Source: Halomontanus rarus (GTDB lineage Archaea > Halobacteriota > Halobacteria > Halobacteriales > Natrialbaceae). Taken from it: DNA of 64,000 nt. Shown piece after piece: positions 45,317 to 54,483 of the stretch. Position 1 is the first letter of the stretch. Every line of letters starts with the position of its first letter. The DNA lies in assembly GCF_017357405.1 (NCBI RefSeq), contig NZ_CP071598.1:372001-436000 (forward strand), written 5' to 3'. Under the pieces are notes generated by a model. The model worked only from the letters and a program-made list of their open reading frames with translations. It did not search any database and was not told the DNA's origin. The position numbers and the translations under genes are program-made.

Positions 45317-46379
45317 TGGATGCCGGAGGTAGTCACGTATCGGCGGTCAATACGTCGTCTCGATTTTACAGCCTCCCGCTGACCCGGTGGTCGCACTCCT
45401 ACTTTCGACTGCCCGTGATATTGGTTAACTGTCAGTGGATTGGAGTCGATGGAATCTCCAATAAATTTCGCGAACGGGAGGAACTGATAGCATCGATTCA
45501 TTCGAAGGTAATTACATCCTACCGAATACTCCTCGAGAGAACAACGGCTCCGTCCCGGAGTGTGAAAGCGGAGTTCGTAACGAACACAAACCGTTCGTCG
45601 GTCCGATTCGCTCGTTACCCGAAACCGTCGGGTCGTTTGCTAATTACGAACAGGCGTTGGATCGAGGTGTAATTAGAGTGTCTCCTTTCCCCGTGTGTAA
45701 TATCTGTATTATTGTTACACACCGTGTTTTGTAATGGTAACCACGATTGTATTTTGAGGGGGCGGAAAAGAAACCGCCTCGAGACGACCGAGGGACGGGC
45801 GCCGTCTCAGTGAAGTGATTTTCCTCGAGAACGGTTACGATCGTGTTATCGATCGCGCTACTCGGCTAATAGCTGATTAGCACGCGGAGAGACGATCGGG
45901 TGATACCGACGAACCGCTGTCCGTCTACCCACGAATGTGGACGCTCTGATTGATCCTCCAGCCGAACTAGGCAATTATTACCTAAGATAGAAGGTGCTGC
46001 TGATCGATAGCGCTTCAGTCGTTTTCCCACTAACTGACTACACACTCGGTAAGTAACGGTCAGTAAGCGTTCGACCGGCCAAAAAACGGACTCTGGCAGA
46101 AATCGTGGCCGATAGTTATCGTTACTGCGTGGTGTATACGAATCGTGACGAGTGCGTGATCAGTGGACGACCGTCAAGGTGACGTCCGGTGACCGATTTC
46201 CGCTTTGGCGTATAAACCCGCCGACGAGCGATCCAATTCCGTGGAGGCTTCGAGGAGGAATCGACCAGCACGGAATTCACTCCGAACGACCCGTTCGACC
46301 TTTTTCTCAAACCGATGGAACGAATCGAATATCGACCCACCCTAATCTTTATTATAGATCGGTACAGTTATCTCGTACG
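45317..46379. promoter_or_regulatory. Long upstream region of the ABC importer with palindromes
   Basis: A 1063-base gap without a convincing gene. It contains ACCCGA-aaccg-TCGGGT (45617-45633), CTAATTAC...GTAATTAG (45640-45676, 21-base spacer) and GTGTGTAA...TTACACAC (45693-45722, 14-base spacer), all perfect inverted repeats clustered within about 110 bases. The TATA-like CTTTATTATAG (46347-46357) is placed for the substrate-binding protein transcript. The rest has low-GC spots but no other recognisable sites. Confidence 0.5.
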
Positions 46380-48254
46380 ATGTCAAGGAATGACAAAGCT
46401 ACATCCGTAACCAGGCGTAGCCTCCTCGCGACCACAGCGGCGGGTGCGGCGTTCGTCGCCGGCTGTATCGGGCAGGATCCAGAATCGGAGGGGAACGGCG
46501 GAAACGGCAACGGTGGTAACGGTGGCAACGGTGACGGGAATGGGTCGGGCAGCGCCGACGGGGTCGTCGACGCGACGTGGAACGACGTGACGAACCAAGA
46601 ACCGGAGCAGTGGGAGATGAACTACTTCAACCCCACCAACAACGCTGCAACCGACTGGGGCGGAAACCCCCTCTACGACCGGTTCATGCGGAAGGTCATC
46701 CATCAGGTGGACGAGCCATACTACGAGTGGCGAATCGTCTCCGACATGGAGTGGCAGGACGACAACGGGACGCTCGTTCTCAAGATCGGAAACGGGCACG
46801 TCTGGCACGACGGCGACGACGTCACCGCACAGGACGTCGCGACGCAGCTTCGCCTCGAGGAGTACGTCGGACACGTCTTCTGGGACTTCGCGAACGAGAT
46901 CGAAGTCCAGGACGACGAGACGCTCGTCATCGACATCGACGAGGTGAATCCACAAGTGATGGAGGACGTGATCGCCGAGCAGCGGTTGTACGTCAAACAC
47001 AGCGTGTACCAAGAGTGGCTCGAGGATCTCGAAGCGGCCGGCGGCGAAGACGAACAAGAAGAAATCGTCTCGCAGTTGCTCGACTGGAACCTCGAAGCCG
47101 AGGAATCGGTCGGTAACGGCCCCTTCCAAATCGGCGATCAGAGTCCGGAGCGGATCCGTCAGGATCGGTTCGCGGACTATCCGTGGGCGGACAACGTCAA
47201 CTTCAGTAACATAGAGGTCAGGACGATCCTCGAAGAAGGGGTCGTCGTCGAGTCGATCATGTCGGGTGACCTCGACGGACACCACTTCCAGAACTGGCCC
47301 GAGCAGACTCGCGAGCAGTTGCCCGACGAAGTGAAACGGGTGATGGTCCCGGACAACGGAGGCTACGCTGCCGAACTCAACTGTGAGTCCGAGCACCTTC
47401 AGGATCCACGCGTTCGCCGGGCGGTCGCACACATCATCGACCGAGAGGCGATCGAGACCAACATTACAGATAACTTTCCGACGCCGTATCCCTCGGGGCT
47501 CGCCTCCGAGCTCGGAATGGTCGAGAGTATCGCGGGAGACTACGTGGACTCGCTCGAGTCGTACAACCCCGGCGAGGTCGCCGAGGACGCCGCCGCCGAG
47601 GAGCTCGAAGCGGCCGGCTACGAACGTGACGGCGATCAGTGGGTAAGAGCAGAGGACGGTGAGCCGTTGCGCGTCGACGTTCTCGGACCGACCTGGGGGC
47701 TCATGTCGACGTGGTCAGAGACGGTCCACAGCCAGCTCGACCGGGCGGGAATCGAGTCCGATCTCTCGATCACCGAACCCGGAACGTTCGACGAGCGATA
47801 TCAAACCGGGGACTACGACCTGCGCGCCGGTTGGTGGGGCGGTGCAGCCGAACAGACCGCTCCCTGGTTCAACCTTCGTAGGCCGTTCAGCACCACATAC
47901 GAGCGAGACAACGTCAACTTCCCCGAGTCGGTCGAAGTGCCGTGGCCGCCCGACACCCAGGACGAGACAATCGAAATTAACGTCGAGCAGGCGGTCGCGG
48001 ATCTCGGGTCGACCACCGACGAGGAGGAGGCCAAGGAACTCGCACTCAAGCTCGCCTGGACGTACAACCAGCAGTTACCGAAGATCCCGCTCACGGAACG
48101 GGTACTGACGCCGTGGGTGAACACCGGCGAGTGGGAGACGCCCGAGGACCAGAATCCGGATTCCCGCGAACTCGAGACAGACGAGCCACTCGCGTACCTC
48201 ATGACTTTGTTCGAGTGGTGGCCACGTGTTGGCCTCCTCAAGGCTCCCGAGTGA
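46380..48254 (+). CDS. ABC transporter substrate-binding lipoprotein, family 5
   Basis: A 624-residue solute-binding protein. A Tat lipoprotein signal (TRRSLLATTAAGAAFVAGC) and a Gly/Asn-rich linker (about 38-58) tether it to the outer membrane face. The body has the peptide/nickel-type SBP_bac_5 pattern: VLKIGNGHVWHDGDDVTAQD, GNGPFQIGDQSPERI, DPRVRRAVAHIIDREAI and a C-terminal WWGGAAEQTAPWF. Family members bind peptides, but many archaeal ones bind oligosaccharides, and the island context argues for oligosaccharides. The start is the ATG at 46380, since the frame continues to 46152 without coding character. It leads the importer genes at 48553-53783, separated by 298 bases. Confidence 0.92.
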   Translation: MSRNDKATSVTRRSLLATTAAGAAFVAGCIGQDPESEGNGGNGNGGNGGNGDGNGSGSADGVVDATWNDVTNQEPEQWEMNYFNPTNNAATDWGGNPLYDRFMRKVIHQVDEPYYEWRIVSDMEWQDDNGTLVLKIGNGHVWHDGDDVTAQDVATQLRLEEYVGHVFWDFANEIEVQDDETLVIDIDEVNPQVMEDVIAEQRLYVKHSVYQEWLEDLEAAGGEDEQEEIVSQLLDWNLEAEESVGNGPFQIGDQSPERIRQDRFADYPWADNVNFSNIEVRTILEEGVVVESIMSGDLDGHHFQNWPEQTREQLPDEVKRVMVPDNGGYAAELNCESEHLQDPRVRRAVAHIIDREAIETNITDNFPTPYPSGLASELGMVESIAGDYVDSLESYNPGEVAEDAAAEELEAAGYERDGDQWVRAEDGEPLRVDVLGPTWGLMSTWSETVHSQLDRAGIESDLSITEPGTFDERYQTGDYDLRAGWWGGAAEQTAPWFNLRRPFSTTYERDNVNFPESVEVPWPPDTQDETIEINVEQAVADLGSTTDEEEAKELALKLAWTYNQQLPKIPLTERVLTPWVNTGEWETPEDQNPDSRELETDEPLAYLMTLFEWWPRVGLLKAPE

Positions 48255-48277
48255 CGGCGAACGGACGAGAAAACGAA

Positions 48278-48308
48278 GGAAACGGAGTTCGTTTCCGTTT
48301 CCGTTTCC
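48278..48308 (+). terminator. GTTTCC repeat with hairpin after the binding-protein gene
   Basis: GGAAACG-gagtt-CGTTTCC (48278-48296) forms a 7-bp stem, and GTTTCC is repeated three times in tandem (48291-48308). Lying 24 bases after the stop codon, it may terminate or attenuate the transcript, or stabilise the abundant lipoprotein mRNA relative to the downstream ATPase genes. Confidence 0.4.
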
Positions 48309-48401
48309 GCTTCGGTTCCGAATCCGAACCGGGAACGTAACCGGTCAGTTCGGATTTGCTTTCTGACCCCCAGTACTGTCAGTCGGTGCTGTTTGGAACG
48401 G

Positions 48402-48416
48402 TGTTACGCAGTAACA
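48402..48416. promoter_or_regulatory. TGTTAC-gca-GTAACA palindrome
   Basis: A perfect inverted repeat with 6-base arms and a 3-base centre, about 136 bases upstream of the ATPase start. Its half-site TGTTAC also occurs in the palindrome at 45693-45722 upstream of the binding-protein gene, so a shared regulator is possible. Confidence 0.4.
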
Positions 48417-48540
48417 TACAAGTACGAGTAATCAGTATATCCGTTGAAGATGATGAATTATGGTGAACTACTAACGCGCGGGACTGGACCGAACGCTACC
48501 AAGTGCGCGCACACTATAACAAACGGACAGTCCGTCGAAC

Positions 48541-48547
48541 GAGGTGA
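48541..48547 (+). promoter_or_regulatory. Shine-Dalgarno that fixes a GTG start
   Basis: GAGGTGA, complementary to the archaeal 16S 3' end, precedes GTG at 48553 by 5 bases. The GTG at 48544 lies inside this site, so the 48553 GTG is the more likely start of the ATPase. Confidence 0.55.
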
Positions 48548-48552
48548 AAATC

Positions 48553-50694
48553 GTGTCTGAACGATCGGCATCCGTCGAAGACCCGGTGTTGGAACTCTAC
48601 GACACGAGCGTGACGTTCTCGATGGATCGAGGGACGTCGCGCGTGCTCAACGACGTCACCTTCGACATTCAACGCGAGGAGATACTGGGCGTCGTCGGCG
48701 AGAGTGGCAGCGGGAAGTCCATGTTCGCCTCCGCGTTGCTCGATGCCGTCGTCGATCCCGGCGTCGCTCAGGGACGGATCATCTATCGGACCGACGCCGG
48801 CGAGCAAGTCGACATGCTCGACCTGTCTCGAGAAGAGCTCCGCCGACTCCGATGGGAGGAGATTTCGATGGTGTTCCAGGGGGCCCAGAGTTCGTTTAAT
48901 CCGACGATGAAGATTCGCGAACACTTCGAACTCGTTCTCGAGTCACACGATACGCCCAAGGGTCAAGGCATGGAGCACGCCCACGAACTGATCTCCGACC
49001 TCTACATGGATCCCGAACGAGTCCTCGATTCCTACCCCCACGAACTTTCCGGCGGGATGAAACAGCGGGCGCTCATCGCACTCTCGCTGGTCCTCGAGCC
49101 GAACGTGCTGGTGATGGACGAGCCGACCGCCGCGCTGGACTTGCTGATGCAGCGATCGATTCTCGGGTTGCTCGAGAACCTCCAGGAGAAGTACAACCTC
49201 ACGGTTATTTTCATTACCCACGACCTCCCGCTGGTGGCGGGGCTGGCCGATCGACTGGCCGTAATGTACGCGTTCGAATTCATCGAGATCGGCACCGCCG
49301 AGGAGGTCCTCAATCAACCTGCCCATCCGTACACGCGCGCGCTTTTGCAAGCGGTTCCGAACCTCGACGCCCCGCTTTCGGAGATGTCGCCGATCGAAGG
49401 GAGTGCACCGGACCCGGTAAACATTCCGTCCGGGTGTACGTACCATCCGCGGTGCCCGCTGGCCACCGAAGAGTGTCGATCCGAAGAGCCGCACTTCCAC
49501 GACACGACCGAGAGCCACAAGACCGCCTGCTTCCACTGGGAGCAGTCGGCGGAGGCGCTTCCGTTTGCCGACGCAAACGAGTACAGCGAGCAGACCGCTA
49601 TCCAAGGTTCTCAGTCGGAGGACCCCGTCGTCTCCCTCGAGGGAACGGAGGTACACTTCGAGGACGGCGGTGGCATACTGAACATCTTCAACGAACCCGA
49701 AACGGTCTACGCCGTCGACGGCGTCGACCTCGACATCTACGAGAACGACGTCGTCGCCCTCGTCGGCGAGAGCGGCTGCGGGAAGACGACCCTCGGAAAG
49801 ACCGCGATCGGTGTCCAGCGGTCGACCGGGGGAGGCGTCTCGTATCGCGGCCAAGACATCTGGGACGCCAGAGACAAGAACGGCGACGTCGACATCCCAT
49901 TCGCGGACATCCGACGGGCGCTCCAGATCATCCACCAGGACCCCGGGAGTTCGCTCAATCCGAACCGGAAGGTCCAGACGATCCTCGCCTCCCCGCTCAA
50001 GCGATGGCACAAGGACATGGGCGGAGACGAACGCCTCCACCGCATCCACGCGTTGTTGGATCTCGTCGGGATGAGTCCGCCCCAGGACTACGCCCAACGG
50101 TATCCCCACCAACTCTCGGGCGGGGAAAAACAGCGCGTCGCGCTCATCAGGGCGCTGCTGATGAATCCCGACCTGATTCTCGCCGACGAGGCCGTGTCGG
50201 CGCTCGACGTCTCGCTTCGCGTCGAGATGATGGATCTCATGCTCGAGCTCCAGAACCTGTTCAACACATCCTATCTGTTCATCAGCCACGACCTCGCAAA
50301 CGCCCGGTACCTCGCCGGCAACGCCGGCGGCCGGATCGGCGTGATGTACCTGGGACAGATCGTCGAGATCGGCCCGGTCGAAGAGATCTTGCAAAACCCC
50401 CAACACCCCTATACGAAAGTGTTGATGTGGGCGACCGCCGACCTCGAAGCCGACGAAGGGGACGAAGAGATGCCGATTCGAGGTATCGACATCCCGGACG
50501 CCAAAAATCCGCCGTCGGGGTGTCGGTTCCACACGCGATGCCCCGAAGCCAGGGAGATCTGCACCGAGCGAGAACCGGGCCAGTTCGAAACGGAGAACGA
50601 ACACGAAACCGCCTGCTTCCTCGTCTGCGACGACGATCACCCCTACTGGGAGAGCGACCCAATCGTCGACGAAACGGAGACGGGTGAACCATGA
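48553..50694 (+). CDS. Fused double ABC ATPase (DppD-DppF-type)
   Basis: A 713-residue fusion of the two ATPases of a family-5 importer. Half 1 carries GESGSGKS, LSGGMKQR and VLVMDEPTAALD. It is followed by a Cys-rich oligopeptide-transporter tail (CTYHPRCPLATEEC). Half 2 starts near residue 355, with GESGCGKTT, LSGGEKQR and LILADEAVSALD, and a second Cys-rich tail (CRFHTRCPEAREIC). In half 2, Walker B has Ala in place of the usual Pro after DE. The protein should power uptake through the permeases at 51737 and 52731. GTG at 48553 is preferred because of the Shine-Dalgarno at 48541. Its stop overlaps the HEAT gene's start (ATGA). Confidence 0.92.
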   Translation: MSERSASVEDPVLELYDTSVTFSMDRGTSRVLNDVTFDIQREEILGVVGESGSGKSMFASALLDAVVDPGVAQGRIIYRTDAGEQVDMLDLSREELRRLRWEEISMVFQGAQSSFNPTMKIREHFELVLESHDTPKGQGMEHAHELISDLYMDPERVLDSYPHELSGGMKQRALIALSLVLEPNVLVMDEPTAALDLLMQRSILGLLENLQEKYNLTVIFITHDLPLVAGLADRLAVMYAFEFIEIGTAEEVLNQPAHPYTRALLQAVPNLDAPLSEMSPIEGSAPDPVNIPSGCTYHPRCPLATEECRSEEPHFHDTTESHKTACFHWEQSAEALPFADANEYSEQTAIQGSQSEDPVVSLEGTEVHFEDGGGILNIFNEPETVYAVDGVDLDIYENDVVALVGESGCGKTTLGKTAIGVQRSTGGGVSYRGQDIWDARDKNGDVDIPFADIRRALQIIHQDPGSSLNPNRKVQTILASPLKRWHKDMGGDERLHRIHALLDLVGMSPPQDYAQRYPHQLSGGEKQRVALIRALLMNPDLILADEAVSALDVSLRVEMMDLMLELQNLFNTSYLFISHDLANARYLAGNAGGRIGVMYLGQIVEIGPVEEILQNPQHPYTKVLMWATADLEADEGDEEMPIRGIDIPDAKNPPSGCRFHTRCPEAREICTEREPGQFETENEHETACFLVCDDDHPYWESDPIVDETETGEP

Positions 50695-51737
50695 TCGCCG
50701 CCGCCGATAGGGACGAGAGTAGCGTCGAAACGCTCGTCGAATTACTGGACGAACTCGAGCCGTCGACCGATCGATCGATTCCGCCGCTGAGAGGGATTCG
50801 AACGCTCGCCATCGACGAGGACGACCTCGAGGACGACACCATCGACCGGGTGATCGAAGAGGTCCACCGACTGTTGGAACACGATCGCACTCCGGTTCAT
50901 CGACTCGCCGCCGTCGCGGCGGTCGTCCTCGTCGACCGCAAACCGGAAGCGGCCAGCCCGCTGCTCGATCGACTGGTGTCGTTGCTCGAGGAGGAGGCCC
51001 ACGAACGGCGAGCGCTGGAGACGATCGAACACGTCTCGACGGCGACACCGACGGCCGTCGAGGAGCACTTCTCGATCGTCGTCGAGTACCTCGATCACTC
51101 GCGTGACGCCGTCCCCCGCCACGTCGCCGGGATCCTCCTCTCGCTGGCGCTGGACTCGTCTGACGCACCGCTCGAGGCGTTCCCTCGGCTGCTGTCGTCG
51201 CTCGCGGAGTCGTTCGAATCGACCGACGACGCCACTTCGATGACTCGGAGTGGGACCGACGTTCAGTCGCTCGAACGCGACAGCCGAGCGGAGAACCTCG
51301 CCGCCCGGATGATACTCGCCAGAGCGGTCGCCGAGGTCGCACGCGACCGTCCGGAAGCGGTCGCCGACGCCGTCGTCGAATCCGGAACGAGCGACGTCGT
51401 CGTCTCGCTGCTCGACGACGACCAACCGCGGGTCAGGGCGCTCGCGACCGGCATCGCCGCGCACGTCGTCGAGCGGGAACCCGACCGGTTCGAACGGGCG
51501 GTCCCGAGGCTGCTCGAGCTGCTCGAAGACGAGCACGAGGTCGTTCGAGGCGGCGCTATCTGGACGCTCCGCGCTCTCGACGACCCGCGTGCGGTCGACG
51601 GACTCCGACGGACGAGCCGAGAGGATCCTTCCGAGGACCTACGGGAACTCGCGACCGAGGCGGTTCGCGAACGCGAACGCGACCGACCGGAAGACGAAAT
51701 CACTTCGAAGAAGAACGATACGCTCACATCGGACTAA
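50691..51737 (+). CDS. HEAT-repeat protein inside the ABC importer operon
   Basis: A 348-residue acidic all-helical protein with HEAT repeats: TPVHRLAAVAAVVLVDRKPE, VSLLDDDQPRVRALATGIAA, LEDEHEVVRGGAIWTLRALD, and a final LRELATEAVRERERDR. There is no membrane segment or catalytic motif. It is locked into the operon: its ATG overlaps the ATPase stop (ATGA) and its own stop overlaps the first permease start (TAATG). HEAT proteins act as scaffolds, so an accessory that binds the ATPase or tunes the importer is plausible. No such subunit is part of known Dpp/Opp systems. Confidence 0.85.
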   Translation: MIAAADRDESSVETLVELLDELEPSTDRSIPPLRGIRTLAIDEDDLEDDTIDRVIEEVHRLLEHDRTPVHRLAAVAAVVLVDRKPEAASPLLDRLVSLLEEEAHERRALETIEHVSTATPTAVEEHFSIVVEYLDHSRDAVPRHVAGILLSLALDSSDAPLEAFPRLLSSLAESFESTDDATSMTRSGTDVQSLERDSRAENLAARMILARAVAEVARDRPEAVADAVVESGTSDVVVSLLDDDQPRVRALATGIAAHVVEREPDRFERAVPRLLELLEDEHEVVRGGAIWTLRALDDPRAVDGLRRTSREDPSEDLRELATEAVRERERDRPEDEITSKKNDTLTSD

Positions 51738-52744
51738 TGTCAAAGAATTATTACCTAAAACGGATCGGGATGGTCTTCGTCACTATCTATCTGGTGACCA
51801 CGTTCACGTTCGTGCTCATCAGGTACATGCCGGGCGGACCGATGGACTACATGGTTGCACAGTTAATCCAGCAGGGATTACCGGAGGCTCGGGCACGACA
51901 AATCGCGTCGACGTATCTCAAGGTCAACCCCGACCAACCGATTCACGTCGCGTACGTCGATTACATGTCCGGAATCCTCGTCGGTGATCTGGGCATCTCG
52001 ACGTGGTACGACCGTCCGGTCCTCGAAATCATCATCTCGGCACTCCCGTGGACGGTGTTCGTCATGACGGTATCGCTCATCCTCTCGTTCGCGTTCGGGA
52101 TCGCACTCGGCGCGTGGATGGCTTACAGAGAGGGGAGCAGGTTCGACTCGGTAGCGACGATCGTAACGACGTTCCTGACGTCGGTTCCGTACTACCTCGC
52201 GGCGATTGCGCTGCTCGCGGTCTTCTCGTTCAGACTCGGCTGGTTTCCGACCGGAGGCCGGTACAACCCGGACATGGCAGCGGGAATGACCCCCGAGTTC
52301 TTCAGGAGCGTCCTGTACCACGGCATCTTGCCGATCGCATCGTTCACGCTGACCGCGTTCGGTGGCTGGGCGCTCGGGATGCGAGGGAACAGCATCCAGG
52401 TCCTCGGTGAGGACTACCTCCGGGTCGCTCGCCTCGCCGGAATCCCCGAGCGCGACATCGTCATCAAGTACGTGACGCCGAACGCGATCCTCCCACTGTA
52501 CACGAACCTGATGATCGCGATCGGGTTCATCTTCGGCGGGTCGATCATCCTCGAGCAGATCTTCAACTACCCGGGGCTCGGGTACTACCTCTTCAAGTCG
52601 ATCGAAACGCGGGACTATCCGCTGATGATGGGTGGCTTTATCGTGATCACGATCGCGGTCGCCATTTCCATCTTCATCGCCGACATGACGTACAGTCTAA
52701 TCGATCCACAAGCGGAAGCAGGTGATTCACGTGAAACCTACTGA
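51737..52744 (+). CDS. ABC transporter permease, DppB-like
   Basis: A 335-residue membrane permease. The first helix is at about 10-28, followed by the DppB-type periplasmic segment (PGGPMDYMVAQ...PDQPIHVAYVDYMSGILVGDLG). Five further helices lie over residues about 100-320. The EAA-like cytoplasmic loop EDYLRVARLAGIPERDIVIK, which docks the ATPase, is present. It partners with the DppC-like protein that follows, and with the fused ATPase. Its ATG overlaps the HEAT gene's stop (TAATG). The C-terminal end overlaps the next gene by 14 bases. Confidence 0.93.
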   Translation: MSKNYYLKRIGMVFVTIYLVTTFTFVLIRYMPGGPMDYMVAQLIQQGLPEARARQIASTYLKVNPDQPIHVAYVDYMSGILVGDLGISTWYDRPVLEIIISALPWTVFVMTVSLILSFAFGIALGAWMAYREGSRFDSVATIVTTFLTSVPYYLAAIALLAVFSFRLGWFPTGGRYNPDMAAGMTPEFFRSVLYHGILPIASFTLTAFGGWALGMRGNSIQVLGEDYLRVARLAGIPERDIVIKYVTPNAILPLYTNLMIAIGFIFGGSIILEQIFNYPGLGYYLFKSIETRDYPLMMGGFIVITIAVAISIFIADMTYSLIDPQAEAGDSRETY

Positions 52745-53783
52745 CGACCTACAGACCGACGGCGGTGAACTCCGGCTGGAGGACCTCCAGTTGGACGAGA
52801 CACAGAGAGAAAGCGAGAATCGCTGGGTGACCTACCGCAGGTTCGCAGACGAGTACGTCAAGGCGCCGTTCTTGATCCTCTGGAGCGACTGGCGCTCGAG
52901 GGCCGGCATCGTCATCGTCATGATGTACGTGTTGGCGGGCGTCGTCGGAACACAGATCATACCGGCGCCGTATCCCAATCAGGCGGACCTCTGGATCAAG
53001 CCGTTCCAGAGTTGGCGGTACCTGCTCGGCACCGACAAGACCGGTCAGGACTTGCTAGGGCTCATGGTCCACGCGACGCCCTCCATGCTGATCATGATCA
53101 CCGCCGGTGCCGTGTTCTCGACGGTCGTCGCGGCGGTCGTCGGCACCGTTGCGGGGTACAAGGGCGGCACGATGGACAGAATCCTGATGATCATCACCGA
53201 CAGCATGATCGCCATCCCGGGCCTAGCGCTGGTCATCGTCCTGGCGGCAATCATCGAGCCCCGAAGCCCCGTTCTCGTCGGAATCATTCTCTCGAGTCAC
53301 GTCTGGGCGGGGCTGGCGAGGTCGCTCCGCTCGCAGGTGTTGACCCTGCGAGAAGACTCCTACGTCGAAGCCTCGCGAGTGATGGGTATCAGGACGCCTG
53401 CGATCATCGGTAAGGACGTTCTTCCGAACCTCATGCCCTACATCCTGATCAACTTCGTAAACTCCGCGCGAAACGTGATCTTCAACTCCGTCGGGCTGTA
53501 CTTCCTCGGCGTCCTCCCCTACACGAACCTCAACTGGGGGGTCGTCCTCGATCAGTCGTACAACTCACCGGCGATTCACTCGTTCGAGTTGATGTACTAC
53601 CTCTTCGTTCCGCTCGTTACAGTCATCATGATCTCGTTCGGACTGATCCTCCTCTCCCAGGGATTCGACCGAATCTTCAATCCTCGGATCCGGGCGAAGC
53701 ACACGAAAAGCGGCGGGAAGGAGTCCGTGGGTGCCGAACCGGATGAGGGTTCCACCAGCGTAAACACGACGATGGGGCAGTAG
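52731..53783 (+). CDS. ABC transporter permease, DppC-like
   Basis: A 350-residue permease with an N-terminal cytoplasmic extension (~55 residues) before the first helix (AGIVIVMMYVLAGVVGTQII). It has the DppC hallmark LLGTDKTGQDLLGLMVHATP, then helices over about 120-325, and the EAA loop EDSYVEASRVMGIRTPAIIG. Starts at GTG 52722 or GTG 52731 are possible; AGGTGA at 52720-52725 spaces better to 52731. It completes the importer. The C-terminal tail is polar and unremarkable. Confidence 0.92.
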   Translation: MKPTDDLQTDGGELRLEDLQLDETQRESENRWVTYRRFADEYVKAPFLILWSDWRSRAGIVIVMMYVLAGVVGTQIIPAPYPNQADLWIKPFQSWRYLLGTDKTGQDLLGLMVHATPSMLIMITAGAVFSTVVAAVVGTVAGYKGGTMDRILMIITDSMIAIPGLALVIVLAAIIEPRSPVLVGIILSSHVWAGLARSLRSQVLTLREDSYVEASRVMGIRTPAIIGKDVLPNLMPYILINFVNSARNVIFNSVGLYFLGVLPYTNLNWGVVLDQSYNSPAIHSFELMYYLFVPLVTVIMISFGLILLSQGFDRIFNPRIRAKHTKSGGKESVGAEPDEGSTSVNTTMGQ

Positions 53784-53867
53784 CCCGCCCCGCTTCGATC
53801 CCGAAACGAAGGGCGTACGAGCCGGTTGAACAGAACATTTTTGTTCCCTTCTCGGTCCTAGTAACGT

Positions 53868-54095
53868 ATGCCTCGCTCGAACCGGGATCGCTTCTGGGAC
53901 GTCATCTGCGCCTTCTCGAACGCAATTTACGCCCTGTTCGTCATCGGATTCATACTGCTCTCCTTCACCCTCCTCTCGCTGATCAACTACGAGCTGCTTC
54001 CACGAGCCGGCCAGATCATGACCCTCGCCAATCTCGTGTTCGTCACGATTCTCATCGTCATGAGCGGTTCCGTGCTGTACCGGTGCCGAAATTGA
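53868..54095 (+). CDS. Small membrane protein after the ABC operon
   Basis: A 75-residue protein with two hydrophobic helices (about 15-37 and 46-69) and basic ends (MPRSNRDRF; YRCRN), giving a plausible inside-in topology. A promoter-like sequence and an ATG at 53868 stand 84 bases after the permease. No family is recognised. Position suggests an accessory to the importer or an unrelated haloarchaeal microprotein. Confidence 0.55.
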   Translation: MPRSNRDRFWDVICAFSNAIYALFVIGFILLSFTLLSLINYELLPRAGQIMTLANLVFVTILIVMSGSVLYRCRN

Positions 54096-54483
54096 TCTCT
54101 CTCCAGACCGTATACGGACTGCTGTACGCCATTTCCGGCACAACCGCGCGGTATGGGTTACAGCGATGAACGGTTACAGCAATCCGTATCGAAGCCGCTC
54201 ACGCGACATCGTAACGACGGCCCCGCTGACGGAGGATGCGGACCGATTTCACCGAAAGCGTCGGGTCGGTCGTGCCCCGTTTACCGGGCCGCCGGTTTCC
54301 GACGGAATACTCGAGGTCGTGCTCCGCTAACAGTCGAGTACCGATCGGACACAGACTACCGTATCCGGATCATTTATCACGGTAGCTATCGGGTCGTACG
54401 AGTATGTTACCGGACGAGTATCCGCTCGAGGCAGTGACCGGTTCGAATCGATCGTCGACCGACCGCGGGAGGGGGTGCTGACC
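54096..54483. other. Gap without supported gene
   Basis: No frame has coding character. A TATA-like CATTTATCACGG (54371-54382) and GGAGGGGGTG (54467-54476) probably serve as promoter and ribosome site of the 54484 gene. Confidence 0.4.

Noticed and set aside
48943..51342. Very long minus-strand open frame (799 codons) opposite the ATPase and HEAT genes
   Set aside because: It is Arg/Val-rich with no domain; it mirrors the GC-rich codon structure of the true plus-strand genes, which have clear ABC and HEAT motifs.
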